Assembly: GCF_900188415.1 (NCBI RefSeq)
Contig: NZ_FZNV01000001.1
Location: 709,501 to 773,500 of the forward strand
Direction: 5' to 3'
From: Maribacter sedimenticola
GTDB taxonomy: Bacteria; Bacteroidota; Bacteroidia; Flavobacteriales; Flavobacteriaceae
DNA: 64,000 bases
Part shown: positions 35,301 through 42,813 of the stretch, piece by piece
Layout: each line of letters opens with the position of its first letter
How positions within the stretch are numbered: position 1 is the first letter of the stretch
The notes under the pieces: generated by a model
Told to the model about the DNA's origin: nothing
The model's database searches: none
The model's input: only the letters and a program-made list of their open reading frames with translations
Position numbers and translations under genes: made by a program

Positions 35301-37514
35301 GACCCTTCGGTATCTATGATCTATTGTGTGGAAGATGGAAGTGACGATGGCTTTATTGCCAATTTATATGATTATACACAATCTGAGGCTCCTGCAGGTA
35401 CCGTATTAACATGGAGTAGGGTATCGGACCCCTTGAATACAGATTCCCATTTATCGCCAACAGAGGCGCAAAACATAGATACACAAGCATCATACTATGG
35501 TTTCTTTTATGATGCGACAAATAATTGTGCAAGTGGTACCATAGAGGTACAGATTGTAGAAAATACCATTCCACAATTTGTTAATGTTGCAGGTAACGAG
35601 CGTTGTGGTCCCGGTACGCTTTTATTAAGTGCGGAACCTAGTGAGGGAGCATCCGTAAATTGGTATGATGCCATTGATGCCGATACTCCTATTGCATTTG
35701 GTCAAACGTTTACCACACCAAGGTTAAGCGCTACAAGGTCATATTATGTAGAGGCAACCGAAAATGGTTGTACCACGGCTCGGCAAGAAGTAGTTGCTCG
35801 TGTAGGGGTACAGGCTACTACGGGAACGGCACAAAATGCTTCTATCTGTAGTTTGGCCACAAACGGTCTTACATCGTTAGATCTGGATAGTACATTAACG
35901 GATGCAGATGCCGGTGTATGGGTTTTCCTTTCGGGACCTGAGGATAATGTAGTGATCAACTCTACCAATGTGGTCAATTTTGAAGGATTGACTTCCGGAG
36001 ACTATATCTTTAGATTTACGACAACAAATTCAACGGCACCATGTACAAATCCTTCCGTAGATGTGACCATCAACGTTAGTGATTGTGAGAGTGATAATGA
36101 TAATGACGGACTTTTAGGCGGTGAAGAGGTTGGTCTGGGTACGGATTCCAATAATCCGGATACGGATGGGGACGGTATCAATGATGGTGAAGAAGTAGGG
36201 CCGGATATCAATAATCCCTTAGATGAAGATAATGATGGTATAATCGATGCATTGGATTCCAATATTTTGGATACCGACAATGACGGGGTCAACGATCAAC
36301 AGGATCCGGCAAACAATAACCCATGTATTCCAAATAGATTTAATGGCAGTTGTGATACGGACGGTGATGGTATTTCCGATTTGGACGAACAGACCAACGG
36401 TTCTGATCCGGACGATCCTTGTGATCCGGTCGAATCACCCGACTGCGATGACCCCATTGATTTAGAAGTATTGAAGACGGTTGACAATCCAGATGCCTTG
36501 GTAGGTGATACCATAACCTTTACAATTTTGGTGACCAATTTATCCAATAGGACCGCCAGGGCCATAGTTGTAGGTGATCTATTAGAACTTGGTTTTGATT
36601 TTGTTTCCTCCACTTCTGCCGATTATGATGAAATATCGGGGAATTGGAATATTGCTGAGTTAGAGGCAGGCCTCTCTGTTGAGCTGTCCATTACCGTTGT
36701 TGTTGCGGAGCAGGGACCTTATACAAATACGGCTACCTTGTTGGAATCCATACCAACGGACAATAATCCGGCCAATGATGAGGCAACCGTAATCTTGAAT
36801 ACGGAGGCTCCTGAAGGTGTGGATTTAAAAATTGAGAAAGAAGCGCGCCCGGATAAGGCACTGGTAGGCGATGTGGTAGAGTTTATTATCAGGGTAACCA
36901 ATATTTCCGAATCGGATGTGGTTACCAATATTGTGGTCAACGATTTGATTTTGGCTGAAAACGGATTTGAATTCGTATCGGCGGAATCTGATTTTAATGG
37001 TGTCTATGATGAAACAACAGGTAATTGGAGTATTCCGTCATTGAACAGGGAAGAAACCGCACGCTTGATTATTAGCGCCAGAGTTCCTCAAATAGGTGTT
37101 TTCACCAATACGGCCAATATTGTCTCATCGTTTCCAAGAGATGGCAATACGTTGAACAATGAAGCTACGGTTGAGGTAGAGGTCATCAATAAGACGGAAG
37201 CAGAGCCTGGCTTCCTATTTAACCAGTTCTCGCCCAATGGTAATAATCAAAATGAGATATTACGTATAAATCGTACGTTGACAGACCCGGAAACAGGTGT
37301 GCAAACAGAAGTAAATCTGCAGTACAAAATCAAGATTTATGACCGCTATGGAAACTTGGTATTTGAAACTGAAAAAATAAATGATGTGGATGTTTGGGAC
37401 GGTACCTATAAGGGTAAGGAAGTGCCAAAAGGAACCTATTTTTATATTATGAATTATAGCATTAACAATGAACCCGCAGTTATTGACAAGGGTTGGATAC
37501 AGCTTATCAGATAA
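32397..37514 (+). CDS. Large Calx-beta/DUF11 adhesin-like protein with T9SS type B sorting domain
   Basis: 1705 residues. Signal peptide (about 1-33); eight Calx-beta-type modules of about 110-120 residues, each ending in an acidic signature such as IEDND or INDDD near residues 153, 264, 383, 497, 611, 725, 843 and 956; a cysteine-containing Ig-like stretch (about 957-1228); thrombospondin type-3-like Asp-rich calcium repeats (about 1229-1346, D.DGDG.ND); two DUF11 modules (about 1353-1591); and a type B C-terminal sorting domain (about 1604-1705, FSPNGNNQNE to IQLIR). This is a calcium-stabilised surface filament exported by T9SS. PorP/SprF and OmpA genes follow 8 and 11 bases downstream, so it heads an operon. 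Ligand unknown. Confidence 0.93.
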   Translation: MKMNKLNWHRYKSIITKLFCFGMLLGSSLMYGQITTVSVDRNGSETLGPNSSGRFLVEVFSFFQPSIERTIKYEVDLSSTTATQGGVDINDLSGELVLPAGVFEGYIIVDGINDDVLVEGEETVRIVLLPGDDYDINSSSASNSATMIIEDNDFATVTVSDTSAEEGTNLVFNLVADTRVEVDYTVTVNFSGGTATPGSGTLQDPEDYSAGERTVTFAVGQVSKQLAVTTLNDSNIEADETFEITLTSVDNSNIILGPNAEGTILNDDFIEVSVDPVRPTVNEDQGQNGRFRINLSEENNTGDDLTVSYTISGNATPDDDYVALSGTLIIEDGSSFRVIDVEAIDDVLVEGNETVILTITGIDAGPSTTAFEIGAVDSGIVTIIDDDIPGVTVSPISGDTSEDLDTASFTVTLNTQPSAPVSIALSSSDATEGTVPASVIVPVASWDTGVPVTVTGVDDNVADGDITYTINTGNVTSTDSNYNGLTGADVANVTVVNNDNDTIGINIGAISGNTSEDGATATFLVTLDSQPTAPVTIALSSSDETEGTVQANVVMNATNWQTGATVTITGVDDSAVDGDVEYTIVTGNVTSTDVSYNGLDGDDVDDVTVINDDDDTFEASVQSTTASANENPVSNGVFTIDLGAVNQTGSPITVNYTMTGTATQGLDYSNLSGSVSIANNQRTATVTITPINDSAIENNETVILTLAAGTGYTIAAQNSATVIIISDDANIARITASDATAAESNGALATGEFTINLNSPNNTGSAITVNYTISGTATNGVDYSEINTNAVVIPNGQQSAVLTITPINDQLQEGSENVVITLATGTGYVLGAAATRSATVVIEDNDQASLSISNATVNEDVASGELLFNVVLNLAVVGGTTVTYSFEDDAAIGGGTDYDGVNGSLTFTGTANETLQIVVPIINDELLEETETFTVQLGVPTNNVQRTNGGTAIGTINDDDNCVAAPILDPSVSMIYCVEDGSDDGFIANLYDYTQSEAPAGTVLTWSRVSDPLNTDSHLSPTEAQNIDTQASYYGFFYDATNNCASGTIEVQIVENTIPQFVNVAGNERCGPGTLLLSAEPSEGASVNWYDAIDADTPIAFGQTFTTPRLSATRSYYVEATENGCTTARQEVVARVGVQATTGTAQNASICSLATNGLTSLDLDSTLTDADAGVWVFLSGPEDNVVINSTNVVNFEGLTSGDYIFRFTTTNSTAPCTNPSVDVTINVSDCESDNDNDGLLGGEEVGLGTDSNNPDTDGDGINDGEEVGPDINNPLDEDNDGIIDALDSNILDTDNDGVNDQQDPANNNPCIPNRFNGSCDTDGDGISDLDEQTNGSDPDDPCDPVESPDCDDPIDLEVLKTVDNPDALVGDTITFTILVTNLSNRTARAIVVGDLLELGFDFVSSTSADYDEISGNWNIAELEAGLSVELSITVVVAEQGPYTNTATLLESIPTDNNPANDEATVILNTEAPEGVDLKIEKEARPDKALVGDVVEFIIRVTNISESDVVTNIVVNDLILAENGFEFVSAESDFNGVYDETTGNWSIPSLNREETARLIISARVPQIGVFTNTANIVSSFPRDGNTLNNEATVEVEVINKTEAEPGFLFNQFSPNGNNQNEILRINRTLTDPETGVQTEVNLQYKIKIYDRYGNLVFETEKINDVDVWDGTYKGKEVPKGTYFYIMNYSINNEPAVIDKGWIQLIR

Positions 37515-37522
37515 AATAAATT

Positions 37523-38503
37523 ATGGATTATAACTTAAATACACAGGGTTATACAATTGCACTGGTACTATTTTGTCTTTTAGGCTTTAATGCATATTCA
37601 CAAAAAGAACCGCAGTATACGCAGTATATGTATAATATTGGCAGTTTTAACCCGGCTTACGTGGGTACTGTTGAATCTCCGGAATTATCGGCACTATATA
37701 GGGCACAATGGATAGATATACCCGGTGCGCCCAGAACGTTTCGTTTTGGGGCCAATTTGCCTTTTCAGAATGAGAAGGTAGGATTGGGGTTGAACGTAGT
37801 AAGTGACCAATTGGGACCAATGTCCCAGACCTATGCGGATATTTCATACTCATACCAGATTATGGTCAGTGATGAAACCAAGCTTTCTTTTGGTATAGAC
37901 GCGGGTGGAAGTTTCTTAAATGTAGATTTTTCCAAAGGTACTTTTGAAAATCCTGGAGAGAATTTAAACGAGGAAATGCTCAACAAATTCTACCCCACAG
38001 TAGGTGCGGGTGCATTTTTATATTCAGATGATTGGTACTTGGGCGCATCTGTGCCCAACTTTTTAACGGAAGGTGTGTATAATGATGATGTTGCCGCAAT
38101 TGTTGAGGATAAGATTCAGTTTAATTTTATAGGAGGATATGTGTTCAATATTTCGGATAACCTAAAATTTAAACCAGCCTTTTTGGTAAACTCTATTCAA
38201 GGATCTCCGGTAAACGTAAATTTATCCACTAATTTTTTAATTTCCGATGTAGTTACGGCGGGTGCTTCTTACCGCCTGGATAACGCCTTTAGTGGCCTTG
38301 CAGGGTTTCAGGTTTCCAATTCATTGTTCGTAGGATATTCATATGATTATAATACCAATTTATTAGGGGAATTCAATAATGGCTCTCATGAGGTAATCCT
38401 GAAATTTTACATTGGTAGAAGCGGTCCTACCAAAAATAGTGGTGACAAGGATAAAAATGCAAAGGGCAAACCTAAACAAATTGATTCACCTCGATTCTTT
38501 TAA
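37523..38503 (+). CDS. PorP/SprF family protein, likely partner of the adhesin
   Basis: 326 residues. Signal peptide (about 1-26, ending AYSQ), then the family block PQYTQYMYN..SFNPAYVG and RAQWIDIPGAPRTF, and an outer-membrane barrel ending in GYSYDYNTNLLGEFNNGSHEVILKF. A basic, flexible tail (about 295-326) follows. Proteins of this family sit beside genes for type B T9SS substrates and are needed for export or surface attachment of those substrates, as with SprF and SprB. The start lies 8 bases after the adhesin stop and 11 bases before the OmpA gene, pointing to one operon with a dedicated partner. Confidence 0.94.
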   Translation: MDYNLNTQGYTIALVLFCLLGFNAYSQKEPQYTQYMYNIGSFNPAYVGTVESPELSALYRAQWIDIPGAPRTFRFGANLPFQNEKVGLGLNVVSDQLGPMSQTYADISYSYQIMVSDETKLSFGIDAGGSFLNVDFSKGTFENPGENLNEEMLNKFYPTVGAGAFLYSDDWYLGASVPNFLTEGVYNDDVAAIVEDKIQFNFIGGYVFNISDNLKFKPAFLVNSIQGSPVNVNLSTNFLISDVVTAGASYRLDNAFSGLAGFQVSNSLFVGYSYDYNTNLLGEFNNGSHEVILKFYIGRSGPTKNSGDKDKNAKGKPKQIDSPRFF

Positions 38504-38514
38504 AGCGAACGAAA

Positions 38515-40434
38515 ATGAACTATAAACTATATCTTACTATTTTATTTTTCCTTCCATTTTCGCTATTGGGACAGCAAAAAAAATCCAAAGCGGATGATTT
38601 GTTCTATGCCTATCAATATGAAAAAGCAATTGCGGAATATAAGAGTGAAATGGCCAAAAGGTCGCTAAGCAATCTGCAATTGTTGAACTTGGCAGATGCA
38701 TATTTTCAAACTGGTAAGTTTGACGATGCTTCAAAACTATACCTGGATGTCAATAAGAATGACACCATAATGACTGTCAATCAATTTAATAAATTATTGC
38801 AGAGCCTAAGTAAAAATTCTGAACGGGAACGGGTTAAAACTTTTTTAAGGTCAAAAGCGGATAAGTTATCTCCGGAACTTCTTGAAAATGCAGAATTTAA
38901 TTACAGCCTTTTGGAAATTGCCACTGACAATAGCAATACGGTAATTGAAGGCATAGGTGCCAATAGTGCCCAAGGAGATTTTTCACCAACATTCTATAAA
39001 GATGGGTTGTTGTTCTCCAGTAGTAGGCTTCAAAAATCAAAGAGTGTTTATGAACCCTCTGGAGAATCCTATTTAGATATCTATTATGGCAAGTTAGGTG
39101 CTGATGGGGAATTAGTGGATGTTAGGGTTTTCGATAAAATCCCAGATTCAAAATTTCATAAATCAACCCCATATTATTCGGAAAAATATGCATCGTTCTA
39201 TTACATTCTTTCCAATACTGAAAACGATGAGCTTGCTTATGATGATAACGGAAAAAATGCATTGGCCATAGGTATTTTAACGGATAGTGGTAAATCCAGT
39301 TTTTTATTGAAAGACCTTAGTACATCTTTTTATTATCCGTTTATGGACGATACAACTGGTCGTCTTTATTTTGCTGCCAATTTTGATGATAGTTACGGTG
39401 GTACGGATTTGTATTATGTGTACACTAACAATGGTCAAATTTTTTCTGCGCCTAAAAATCTTGGCCCCCGTATCAATTCTCCGGGTAACGAGATATCGCC
39501 CTATATCCATAACGGAAGCCTTTATTTTTCATCGGATATTTTTTATGGCTATGGTGGTATGGATATCTATAAATCCAATATGTTGGAAGGTGATGCATTT
39601 ACGATACCGGTCAACCTAGGAAACGGAATAAATACGGTAGCGGATGATTTTGGTTTTATCATTAAAGAAGGTGCCGATAATAATTCATTGACTGGTTATT
39701 TTTCATCAAATAGGAATGGGGGGAAAGGTGGTGATGATCTTTATAGATTTAGTTTAAAAAATACCCCTGGGCTTAAAACATTCACTCTTAAAGGTAAGGT
39801 AGTGAACCTTACCAACAAGGTAGGATTGGACAAGGTGAGTATAAAATTGTTAGACCGTGAGGGTGAAGTTCTAAAGGAAACGTTTTCAACGGTAGATGGG
39901 GATTATAGAATTGAGGTGCCATGGTCAAGTCAGATTACGGTACAGACTTCCAAGGATGGCTATTCTCAATTGTCTACGACCTACTCGGAAGATGGTATGG
40001 AAGATCTTCAAAACAAATCTTTTAATATGGGACTAGTAAAACTAGAGGATTTACTGACCAATAAAGAGGATAAAACCATATTAAAATTGGATAAATTCTA
40101 TTTTGATAAAGGTAAATCTATCATGAACGCTCAAGTAGAAACCGAGCTTAACAAAGTGGTGGATGCCGTTATGCATTTTCCAAGTTTAAGAATGGTAATT
40201 GAAAACCACACGGACAGTAGGGGAAGTAGCGCTTACAATAAAAAACTCTCTACGGATAGGGCTAATACCATTAAAAATTATTTGCTTCAAAAAGGTGTAA
40301 GTCCAAATAATATTGTAGATGTAGTTGGTTTTGGAGAGGAAAAAATAAAGAACAACTGTACCAATGGAGCCTATTGTCTAGATTTTCTTCACAAGCAAAA
40401 TGAACGTACTTTAATCGTTGTGGTAGATAAATAA
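38515..40434 (+). CDS. OmpA-family protein with PD40 repeats, TPR-like and carboxypeptidase-regulatory-like domains (PorE-like)
   Basis: 639 residues: signal peptide (about 1-20), TPR-like helices (about 25-110), WD40/PD40 beta-propeller repeats (about 150-420; ISPYIHNGSLYFSSD, GYFSSNRNGGKGGDDLY), a carboxypeptidase-regulatory-like domain (about 423-505) and a C-terminal OmpA domain (about 522-639) with the peptidoglycan-binding residues in HTDSRGSSAYN and RA. The same domain order is seen in PorE of Porphyromonas. It likely anchors the adhesin-PorP assembly to the cell wall. Last gene of the cassette; its stop lies 12 bases from the convergent Nramp gene. Confidence 0.93.
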   Translation: MNYKLYLTILFFLPFSLLGQQKKSKADDLFYAYQYEKAIAEYKSEMAKRSLSNLQLLNLADAYFQTGKFDDASKLYLDVNKNDTIMTVNQFNKLLQSLSKNSERERVKTFLRSKADKLSPELLENAEFNYSLLEIATDNSNTVIEGIGANSAQGDFSPTFYKDGLLFSSSRLQKSKSVYEPSGESYLDIYYGKLGADGELVDVRVFDKIPDSKFHKSTPYYSEKYASFYYILSNTENDELAYDDNGKNALAIGILTDSGKSSFLLKDLSTSFYYPFMDDTTGRLYFAANFDDSYGGTDLYYVYTNNGQIFSAPKNLGPRINSPGNEISPYIHNGSLYFSSDIFYGYGGMDIYKSNMLEGDAFTIPVNLGNGINTVADDFGFIIKEGADNNSLTGYFSSNRNGGKGGDDLYRFSLKNTPGLKTFTLKGKVVNLTNKVGLDKVSIKLLDREGEVLKETFSTVDGDYRIEVPWSSQITVQTSKDGYSQLSTTYSEDGMEDLQNKSFNMGLVKLEDLLTNKEDKTILKLDKFYFDKGKSIMNAQVETELNKVVDAVMHFPSLRMVIENHTDSRGSSAYNKKLSTDRANTIKNYLLQKGVSPNNIVDVVGFGEEKIKNNCTNGAYCLDFLHKQNERTLIVVVDK

Positions 40435-40446
40435 GGGTATGTTGTC

Positions 40447-41703
40447 CTAAAAGATTACAATGTAAAAGTAGTACAAGGAGAAACACGACAAAAAGACGAT
40501 GCCCATATAGGTCAAAAGCCTTAGATTTTTGTTCGGTCTTAAGTTTGGGGCTACCTCACTACTGGTAACGTTCTTTAAATTCATATAGCCTATGATAGGG
40601 GCGACTACAAATGAAACAAAAGTAGCCAAGGCTACAAGGTTCCCCATGTTGGCACTAAAGGCAGTAATGACCACAAAATTGATTACTGCCAATAAGATGA
40701 CACCAATAGAGAAATATAACTTGTTATTCTTCTTCTTGACCGTACTTTTTTCTTTTAATAAGGTAATAATGTCCAAACTTACCCTAGTAATGGCATCGTG
40801 TGCCGTCATGCATGTACTGAACATGGTCGCAAATGCAGATATTGCAATGAATATATAGGCCCATGAACCTATATGTTCAGTAAATAAAAGTACTATTTGA
40901 TCAGCAAAACTAACAGCATTGTCACTCAATTGCGTATTAGTGCCATATAAGGTAAACCAACCTATAATCATAAAGAATAGGGCTAGGATAGCCGTAATTC
41001 CATAACCAACATTAAATTCCTGTAATGATTCCTTTAAACTTGGCTTTGGTTGATTCTTCCATTTTTCAATACTCCAAAGACTTACCCAACTAGAAGCTTC
41101 TACCGTGGTAGGCATCCAACCCATTAATCCTATTAAAAACAAAACACCTACCTCATTGAATATAGGAGTAGGCTTAAAATTGGGTACATGGGGCACAGGC
41201 CCCTGCAACAGCACTAATATTGTGGTAATGACCAGGGCTACGAATAGAATACTGACCACAAATTTTAAACTAATTTCCAAAAATTTATATTTACCGAAAA
41301 TGAGCAACGCACTGATAATAATAAAAAGCCAAAGTGCTACTGTAGCTACAGAGCTTTGACCTATATCAAAGAGATTAATGAACAATCCTGCGGTAACCGT
41401 ATACAGTGCTGCTAAGATTGTAAAAGTGGTCAGCAATGTTATCCCTGCATAAAACCATAAATACCCCTTACCCCTGTTTAAATACCCCTCAATCAATGTT
41501 TTATTGGTAACACTGGTATAACGCACACCAAATTCAAAAAAAGGATATTTTAGAATATTGGCCAGGATAATAGGAATGGCCATCAACCAACCATATTGCG
41601 CACCTGCCTTTGTGGATAATACCAGATGTGAGGTGCCAATGGCCATACTGGCAAATAATAACCCTGGACCTAGATTTCTAAGCAGTTTTCCTGTTCTGGA
41701 CAC
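40447..41703 (-). CDS. Nramp-related transporter lacking the canonical metal motifs
   Basis: 418 residues and about eleven membrane helices. The overall plan and the opening GPGLLFASMAIGTSHLVLST place it in the Nramp superfamily. In ordinary Nramp proteins helix 1 reads DPGN; here that place reads IGTSH. In helix 6 the usual MPH is MPT (LMGWMPTTVEASS). So the known Mn/Fe ligands are not conserved and the substrate cannot be taken over from MntH. Nramp-related magnesium transporters are one precedent for changed ligands. The start codon is GTG at 41703. It is a single gene convergent with the OmpA gene. Confidence 0.85.
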   Translation of the reverse strand: MSRTGKLLRNLGPGLLFASMAIGTSHLVLSTKAGAQYGWLMAIPIILANILKYPFFEFGVRYTSVTNKTLIEGYLNRGKGYLWFYAGITLLTTFTILAALYTVTAGLFINLFDIGQSSVATVALWLFIIISALLIFGKYKFLEISLKFVVSILFVALVITTILVLLQGPVPHVPNFKPTPIFNEVGVLFLIGLMGWMPTTVEASSWVSLWSIEKWKNQPKPSLKESLQEFNVGYGITAILALFFMIIGWFTLYGTNTQLSDNAVSFADQIVLLFTEHIGSWAYIFIAISAFATMFSTCMTAHDAITRVSLDIITLLKEKSTVKKKNNKLYFSIGVILLAVINFVVITAFSANMGNLVALATFVSFVVAPIIGYMNLKNVTSSEVAPNLRPNKNLRLLTYMGIVFLSCFSLYYFYIVIF

Positions 41704-41762
41704 GAGATGTAGTTTTGGTTGGTGTCCATAAATGTAAACTTTTTAATTGAAGCTGTAAAGAT

Positions 41763-42398
41763 CTATTTTATTTCTATGGGCTCGCCATAAAATTTGGGCT
41801 GTGTATTTAAAAGTGCGTCTATGAACACCTTTACCCTAGCTAAATATTCCCTAACCTGAACTTTGATTCCTTGTGATGTAGAAAGGTCTTTTGCATTAAA
41901 ACCAATTGCATCCAAACCTTTTTGTTGGGCAATATATATGGCGCGTTCGTTATGAAATTGTTGGGATATTACCGTTACCTTTTCCAATCCGAAAATAAAT
42001 TTTGCGCGAACCATGGAATCCAATGTTCTGAATCCGGCATAATCCAGAAAAATTACTTTTTCGGGTATGCCTGCTTTGATCAAGTCTTTTTTAATAGTGT
42101 CCGGTTCATTATAATAAATAGTTCCATTATCCCCGCTAACCAGTACAAATTTAATTTTATTGGCTTGGTATAGGGCAACCGTGGCATTTATTCTGTGTGT
42201 GTAATAGGGATTTGGAGAACCATCCGTTAATCTGCTGGATGTACCAAGAATTAAACCAACCCTATTGGTAGGAATTTGTTGGACATCAAAGAATGTTTTG
42301 TCTTCGGTAGTGCTGGTAATAATGGCATTGCAACAAATTATCACGAGTAATAACGCAATTAACAATGCTCCGGAAATCTTTAAAATTGTTTTTAGCAT
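41763..42398 (-). CDS. SanA/YdcF-type DUF218 envelope protein
   Basis: 211 residues: an N-terminal membrane anchor (about 7-30) and a DUF218 domain with the SanA signatures VGLILGTSSRLTDGSPNPYY, VLVSGDNGTIYYNEP and VTVISQQFHNERAIYIAQQ. E. coli SanA affects vancomycin exclusion and envelope integrity; the family is thought to act on envelope lipid or glycan precursors, without a known reaction. The single anchor places the domain in the periplasm. It lies between the tRNA pair and the Nramp gene as an independent gene. Confidence 0.9.
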   Translation of the reverse strand: MLKTILKISGALLIALLLVIICCNAIITSTTEDKTFFDVQQIPTNRVGLILGTSSRLTDGSPNPYYTHRINATVALYQANKIKFVLVSGDNGTIYYNEPDTIKKDLIKAGIPEKVIFLDYAGFRTLDSMVRAKFIFGLEKVTVISQQFHNERAIYIAQQKGLDAIGFNAKDLSTSQGIKVQVREYLARVKVFIDALLNTQPKFYGEPIEIK

Positions 42399-42476
42399 CT
42401 ACTCCTATTCTTGATTAAAGATAATATTACCTATTAACTTTTGGAGCTCAATCTTTAATATAAAATGATACTAAAT

Positions 42477-42515
42477 AAAAAACCCTTGAAAATCAAAAGA
42501 TTAACAAGGGTTTTT
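42477..42515 (-). terminator. Intrinsic terminator after tRNA-Leu
   Basis: AAACCCTTG (42480-42488) pairs with CAAGGGTTT (42505-42513), loop of 16; on the minus strand a T run follows. It begins right after the tRNA 3' end. Confidence 0.85.
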
Positions 42516-42516
42516 G

Positions 42517-42600
42517 TACTCGAGGCGGGACTTGAACCCGCACGCCCCAAAGAGCACAGGATTTTAAGTCCGGCGTGTCTACCAATTCCACCACTCGAGC
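42517..42600 (-). tRNA. tRNA-Leu (anticodon UAA)
   Basis: 84 bases with a complete class II cloverleaf: acceptor GCTCGAG with CTCGAGT (first pair G-U), D-loop AATTGGTAGAC, anticodon loop CTTAAAA (anticodon TAA), a long variable arm and T-loop GGTTCAAGTCC. The anticodon stem CCGGA/TCCTG has one C-U mismatch. CCA is not encoded. Confidence 0.95.
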
Positions 42601-42615
42601 CAATCTGGTAGTAAT

Positions 42616-42638
42616 TAAAAAATGCCGTGAAACGGCAT
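42616..42638 (-). terminator. Terminator-like hairpin between tRNA-Gly and tRNA-Leu
   Basis: On the minus strand ATGCCGT, loop TTC, ACGGCAT (42622-42638), followed by six T residues (plus-strand A run 42616-42621). It resembles an intrinsic terminator but lies only about 16 bases before the 5' end of tRNA-Leu. Confidence 0.8.
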
Positions 42639-42644
42639 CTTTTG

Positions 42645-42716
42645 AGCGAAAAACGGGATTCGAACCCGCGACCTCCACCTTGGCAAGGTGATGCTCTACC
42701 CCTGAGCTACTTTCGC
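42645..42716 (-). tRNA. tRNA-Gly (anticodon GCC)
   Basis: 72 bases: acceptor GCGAAAG with TTTTCGC (last pair G-U), D-arm AGCTCAGGGGTAGAGC, anticodon loop TTGCCAA (GCC), T-arm GCGGGTTCGAATCCCGT and discriminator U, as expected for bacterial tRNA-Gly. CCA is not encoded. Confidence 0.96.
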
Positions 42717-42754
42717 AATTTTAATGAACGTACATCTCCTAAAAGATGCGGGTG

Positions 42755-42784
42755 CAAATTTAATACAATTCTGCAAAAACCAAA
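42755..42784 (-). promoter_or_regulatory. Promoter of the tRNA-Gly/tRNA-Leu unit
   Basis: On the minus strand TTTG (complement of 42781-42784), 18 bases, then TAAATTTG (complement of 42755-42762), an exact Bacteroidota promoter. Start of transcription near 42748 gives a leader of about 30 bases, with a small CATCT/AGATG hairpin, before tRNA-Gly. Confidence 0.72.
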
Positions 42785-42813
42785 GTAATTTTAAGCAAAA
42801 GAAATAAAAAATA

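Noticed and set aside
42493-42678. Minus-strand open frame overlapping both tRNA genes
   Set aside because: Its translation (VVELVDTPDLKSC, GSNPVF) is the common artefact of translating tRNA-Leu and tRNA-Gly; the tRNAs explain the sequence.
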